DNA of 7,914 nucleotides from an uncultured Rubrobacteraceae bacterium (GTDB lineage Bacteria; Actinomycetota; Rubrobacteria; Rubrobacterales; Rubrobacteraceae): positions 1 through 7,914 of the forward strand of contig CADCUZ010000110.1 of NCBI GenBank assembly GCA_902806015.1, read 5' to 3'. Every line of letters begins with the position of its first letter. The stretch's first letter is position 1. Below are positions 4,833-7,914 of the stretch, one piece after another. The notes beneath the pieces were generated by a model, which ran no database searches, was not told the origin of the DNA, and saw nothing but the letters and a program-made list of their open reading frames with translations. The translations under genes were made by a program, and so were the position numbers.

Positions 4833-5408
4833 CTACCCGGGCAAACCGCTGATCATTTTGCGAAACCCCTCACCGGTCAGCGCCTCCGTCGCGCGCAAGA
4901 GCCGCGCCCCCGCGTTCGAGAGATCCACCACGGCCGAAGCCTCGCCACTCCCGGGCTCGCCCTCGACCACAAGATCCACGCCCGCGGCCACGCGCGGGTC
5001 CACCTCGCCGAGCGACCGCGGCGCCGGCCCGCCCGACGGGTTCGCGCTCGTGGCGTACACGGGCCCCCCGTAGGCACCCAGCACCTCCACAACCGCGCCG
5101 TCCGGGACGCGAACCCCTACGGTTCCCTCTCCGCGCCGGTCCAGCACCAGCGTGAGCGGCCCGGGCCAGTAAGCCTGCGCGAGCCTGCGGGCCAGCGGAG
5201 GCGCCTCTGCCGCTAGAGAGAACGCCTCCTCCGCCGAAGCGCAGAGCAGGGCGAGCGGCTTGGCGGGATCGCTGCCCTTGACCTCGTTGAGCCGCCGCGC
5301 CTCCGCCGCCACCAAGCCGACCACGGTCTCGGTCGGCACCAGCACTATCCCGCCGTTACGGAGTACACAAGCCGCCTTCTCCGCGGGATCCGTCGTCAAT
5401 CCTCCCAC
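4833..5408 (-). CDS. tsaC: Sua5/YciO/YrdC family protein, L-threonylcarbamoyladenylate synthase-like
   Basis: The family makes threonylcarbamoyl-AMP from threonine, bicarbonate and ATP, the first step of tRNA t6A37 synthesis. The 191-residue product shows a single YrdC domain with GGIVLVPTETVVGL (19-32), YWPGPLTLVL (80-89), VGVRVPD (97-103), the SxN motif in ATSANPSG (S121, N123) and SAVVDLS (158-164). Oddly, the KxR motif reads K44-G-S46, so the nucleotide-binding arginine is missing, and the loop after PTETVVGL is a few residues shorter than usual. There is no C-terminal Sua5 domain. The GTG at 5408 overlaps prmC by 13 nt without a ribosome site. A TTG at 5399 forms a TTGA overlap with the prmC stop but has GGAGG almost touching it, so the start is uncertain. 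The activity should be treated as likely but unproven. Confidence 0.85.
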   Translation of the reverse strand: MGGLTTDPAEKAACVLRNGGIVLVPTETVVGLVAAEARRLNEVKGSDPAKPLALLCASAEEAFSLAAEAPPLARRLAQAYWPGPLTLVLDRRGEGTVGVRVPDGAVVEVLGAYGGPVYATSANPSGGPAPRSLGEVDPRVAAGVDLVVEGEPGSGEASAVVDLSNAGARLLRATEALTGEGFRKMISGLPG

Positions 5409-6256
5409 GTCAGCAGCGCCGCCCGTGGCGTCCCCGCGAGGTCTTCGCGCAGCCCCAGCGGCACGAACCCGGCGCCCCTGCCGAGGTCGAGAACGGCCTC
5501 CCCTTGCCCGTCCCCCACCTCCAGCACCACGTCGGCGCCGTCTTTTAGCAGCGGCGGCGCCTCGGCAAAAATGCGCCGGTAGAAGAGCAGGCCGTCCGGC
5601 CCGCCGTCGAGGGCCGGGTGCGGGTCCCAGTCCCGTACTTCGGGCGGCAACCCGTTCAAAGCCTCCGACTCTATGTAGGGCGGGTTGGAGACGAGGAGGT
5701 CCACCCGTCCCAGAAGCGAATCCAGTCCGCCGAAGAGGTCCGCGTGGTGGAAGTAAACGGGAGCGTTGTTCATTGTCGCGTTGCGTCGGGCGGCCCTTAG
5801 GGCCTCGGATGAGAGATCCGTGGCGTGCACCGAGGCGCGGCTTCGTTCCTGGGCGACGGAGATCGCGATGGCGCCGGAGCCGGTTCCGACGTCGAGGACG
5901 ATACCCGCCCCACCGCGCCGATCCAGGCAGTCCAGCGCGGCGTCTACCACGCTCTCGGTGTCGGGGCGTGGGATCAGGGTCTCGTGGTTCAGATCGAGAA
6001 CGAAGTTGCGGAAGTAGGCCAGGCCCAGTATCCGCTGCACAGGCTCGCGGTCGGCGCGACGCTGGAGCCAGGCCGTGTAGCGTTCGGCCTGCTCCTCGGT
6101 CAGCGGTTTGTCGTGGAGAGGGATATCACCGCGACGGATGCCGAGAAGCCCCGTGAGAAGGACCTCCGCCGAGGCCATGGGTTCGGGAACACAGGCTTTC
6201 TGGAGTGCCCGAGTTGCTGCACGCGCGGCATCCCGGGCGAGCGGTTCGGTCGGCAT
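5396..6256 (-). CDS. prmC: Peptide chain release factor N5-glutamine methyltransferase
   Basis: SAM-dependent enzyme methylating the glutamine of the GGQ motif in RF1 and RF2, which speeds peptide release. The 286 residues hold an N-terminal helical domain that binds the release factor (about 1-85), LIPRPDTE (94-101, the family's PRPxTE block), the SAM motif LDVGTGSGAIAIS (121-133), the acidic ATDLS (145-149) and the catalytic NPPY (191-194), followed by YIESEAL. All key residues are present. The ATG at 6256 lies 3 nt after the prfA stop, with no clear Shine-Dalgarno, suggesting coupling to prfA. The adjacency with prfA, its substrate gene, is the common bacterial order and confirms the call over other N6-adenine or HemK-like methyltransferases. 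Confidence 0.96.
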   Translation of the reverse strand: MPTEPLARDAARAATRALQKACVPEPMASAEVLLTGLLGIRRGDIPLHDKPLTEEQAERYTAWLQRRADREPVQRILGLAYFRNFVLDLNHETLIPRPDTESVVDAALDCLDRRGGAGIVLDVGTGSGAIAISVAQERSRASVHATDLSSEALRAARRNATMNNAPVYFHHADLFGGLDSLLGRVDLLVSNPPYIESEALNGLPPEVRDWDPHPALDGGPDGLLFYRRIFAEAPPLLKDGADVVLEVGDGQGEAVLDLGRGAGFVPLGLREDLAGTPRAALLTWED

Positions 6257-6259
6257 CGC

Positions 6260-7354
6260 TCAGCCGGGCGTGCCGGCGGCCTCGGCGGCGAGCTTTTCGG
6301 CCCTCTCCTTGGCGGCCAGCGCCCGGGTAAACTCTTCGAGGTCGCCGCCGAGGGTGGCCTCGAGGTTGTGGGAGGTGACGCCGACGCGGTGGTCGGTTAT
6401 GCGGCCCTGCGGGAAGTTGTAGGTCCGGACCTTCGCCGAGCGGTCCCCGGTACCGACCTGGGCCTGGCGGAGGGCACCTTCCTGCTCCTGGCGCTCGCGC
6501 ATCTCCCGTTCGAGGAGGCGGCTCTTCAGGATCTTCATGGCCTGCTCTTTATTCTGGAGCTGGCTCTTCTCGTTCTGGCACGTGACCACGAGGCCCGTGG
6601 GCTTGTGCGTTATGCGGACCGCCGAGTCCGTGGTGTTCACGCTCTGGCCGCCCGGCCCGCTTGAGCGGTAGACGTCTATCTCCAGCTCCCCGGGGTTGAT
6701 CTGGACCTCCACGTCCTCGGCCTCCGGCAGCACCGCCACCGTCGCCGTCGACGTGTGTATCCGTCCCTGGCTCTCCGTCTTGGGCACCCGTTGAACCCGA
6801 TGGGTGCCGCCCTCGTGCTTGAAGACGGAGAAAGCCCCGTCGCCCTGGATTTCGAGGGCGGCCTCCCTGTAGCCGCCGACCTCCGCCGGGCTGGAGGAGA
6901 GCGTGCGGTGCCGGAACCGGAGACGCTCGGCGTAGCGGGAGTACATCTCCATCAGCTCGCCCGCAAACAGGGCGGCCTCGTCGCCGCCGGCGCCGGCCCG
7001 GATTTCGATGATCACGTCCTTATCGTCGTTCGGGTCGCGGTCTATGAGCTCCTCCCGGATCGTCTCGGAGAGCTTCTCGATCTTTTCCTCCGCCTCCCGC
7101 GCCTCCGCCGCGTAGAACTCCCGCTCCTCGGCGTCCTCCGCCTGGGGGACGAGATCCCGCGCCTCCCTCTCGGCCTCCACGGCGTCGAGCAACTCCCGGC
7201 TCATCTCCGCCCCGCGGCGCATCCTCGCGTGCTCCTTGGCGACCTCCGCGTAGTGGCGCTGGTCGCTATAGATGTTCGGGTCCGAGAGCTCTTCGGTTAG
7301 CGCCTGGTAGCGGCCGAGCGTCTCCTCGGCCAGCTTCACAACCTGACCGTCCAA
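6260..7354 (-). CDS. prfA: Peptide chain release factor 1
   Basis: RF1 reads UAA and UAG in the ribosomal A site and triggers peptide release. The 364-residue product has the full domain order. Domain 1 is a charged helical region (about 1-110). The codon-recognition domain includes [14 protein letters not shown], with the PxT tripeptide P191-K-T193. The peptidyl-hydrolysis loop is [17 protein letters not shown], with G235-G-Q237. The C-terminal [14 protein letters not shown] is also typical. The PxT tripeptide and RIHTS distinguish it from RF2, which has SPF and a programmed frameshift. The start is TTG at 7354, 1 nt after the upstream stop, with GGTGAT about 6 nt upstream. A GTG at 7339 is a less likely alternative. 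PrmC, which modifies Q237, is encoded next. Confidence 0.97.
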   Translation of the reverse strand: MDGQVVKLAEETLGRYQALTEELSDPNIYSDQRHYAEVAKEHARMRRGAEMSRELLDAVEAEREARDLVPQAEDAEEREFYAAEAREAEEKIEKLSETIREELIDRDPNDDKDVIIEIRAGAGGDEAALFAGELMEMYSRYAERLRFRHRTLSSSPAEVGGYREAALEIQGDGAFSVFKHEGGTHRVQRVPKTESQGRIHTSTATVAVLPEAEDVEVQINPGELEIDVYRSSGPGGQSVNTTDSAVRITHKPTGLVVTCQNEKSQLQNKEQAMKILKSRLLEREMRERQEQEGALRQAQVGTGDRSAKVRTYNFPQGRITDHRVGVTSHNLEATLGGDLEEFTRALAAKERAEKLAAEAAGTPG

Positions 7355-7355
7355 C

Positions 7356-7914
7356 TCAGATCACCAGCTTGTTTGTGGCCTCGTTCGGCTCTATTTTCGC
7401 CCGCTTTTCCATCGAAAGCACCTTCCTCAAGGACGCCATCGCCACCTCGACCATGTCGTCGGAAGGCTCCCTGGTGGTCAGCTTCTGCATCTGCAGCCCG
7501 GGCCAGACGAGTATCTTGACCAATGGGTTCTTCTCGTTGCGCGCGCTCCACATGATGAACTCGAAGGCGATGCCGGCCACGAGCGGGATGACGACCACCC
7601 GGCTCGCCAGCATGTACAGCCAGCCCTGCACCCCGAGGAGCGAGAAGGCCAGGATGGAGAGGACCAGCACGTACAACACGAAGCTCGTGCCGCAGCGGAT
7701 GTGGCTCGTGTCGAACTTGCGCGAGTTCTCTGGGAGCAGTTCCTCGCCCCGCTCGTAAACCTTTATCGCCTTGTGTTCGGCGCCGTGGTAGGCAAAAAAG
7801 CGCCTTATATCCTTGCTGATCCAGGTGATGCCGACGATGTACAGCACGAAGATCGCGATCCTGATGACGCCCTCGATCAGGTTGAACAGGACGGGGTTCT
7901 CGATGCTTGATCCG
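7356..7914 (-). CDS. DUF1385 (YqhQ-type) membrane protein, C-terminal part
   Basis: Conserved membrane protein of unknown function, often encoded beside prfA in Gram-positive bacteria. The last 185 residues are visible; the start lies beyond the right edge. Hydrophobic segments occur at about 5-27, 80-100 and 105-128 of the fragment. Between the first two is the hallmark [19 protein letters not shown], with conserved histidines and glutamates, then [17 protein letters not shown]. Near the C-terminus comes the [13 protein letters not shown] block. These match the DUF1385 family well, while its biochemical role is unknown; a metal-binding use of the HGAEH site is only a guess. The TGA stop is 1 nt before the TTG of prfA, so the two are co-translated or coupled. 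Confidence 0.93.
   Translation of the reverse strand, partial: GSSIENPVLFNLIEGVIRIAIFVLYIVGITWISKDIRRFFAYHGAEHKAIKVYERGEELLPENSRKFDTSHIRCGTSFVLYVLVLSILAFSLLGVQGWLYMLASRVVVIPLVAGIAFEFIMWSARNEKNPLVKILVWPGLQMQKLTTREPSDDMVEVAMASLRKVLSMEKRAKIEPNEATNKLVI

Noticed and set aside
4815..4840. tRNA-like stretch GGGTAGCTCAGT on the minus strand after tsaC.
   Set aside because: It matches a D-arm start, but no D-stem partner, anticodon arm or TTCGA loop follows in the next 75 nt, and part of it encodes the tsaC C-terminus.
1..7914. CRISPR array, insertion sequence, phage or defence genes.
   Set aside because: No repeated spacer-repeat units, transposase motifs or terminal inverted repeats were seen; the genes are core metabolism, translation and ATP synthase.

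Overview
The window comes from a high-GC bacterium, most likely a Rubrobacter-like actinobacterium. I infer this from the GC-rich coding bias, the gene order (DUF1385 - prfA - prmC - tsaC - glyA - upp - dCMP deaminase - atp genes), frequent TTG/GTG starts and an EthR-like TetR regulator. All of this is read by eye; the taxonomic call is an inference. Most of the window is housekeeping and tightly packed, and every gene but one is on the minus strand.

Right part, read right to left on the minus strand (7914 to 4833): a partial DUF1385/YqhQ membrane protein, release factor RF1 (prfA), the RF1/RF2 glutamine methyltransferase (prmC) and a Sua5/YrdC/TsaC-type threonylcarbamoyl-AMP synthase. Gaps are 0-3 nt or the genes overlap, so this is one operon dealing with translation termination and tRNA modification. 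PrmC modifies the GGQ motif of the neighbouring RF1, and TsaC starts t6A synthesis. The TsaC is odd because it lacks the arginine of the KxR motif. The operon once continued into a DsbA-family thiol oxidoreductase, now a clear pseudogene (about 4272-4792) with in-frame stops, frameshifts and a destroyed CxxC site.

Middle part (4251 to 1773, minus strand): a promoter just after the pseudogene drives glyA - upp - dCMP deaminase, whose reading frames overlap. SHMT supplies methylene-tetrahydrofolate, dCMP deaminase supplies dUMP, and Upp salvages uracil, so the set serves pyrimidine/thymidylate supply.

Left part: a lone plus-strand EthR-like TetR regulator (1120-1776) lies tail-to-tail with the dCMP deaminase gene; the two stop codons share the four bases CTAG. 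It is divergent from the start of the F0F1 ATP synthase operon (atpZ-like, atpI-like, atpB), which runs off the left edge. Between them lie two adjacent 15-bp operator-like units (TnGACAnnnTGTCAA). They hold two back-to-back -35 boxes, one facing atp and one facing tetR. The atp side then has a GC-rich leader of about 240 nt. This control region, which suggests a TetR-controlled ATP synthase operon, is the most interesting part of the window.
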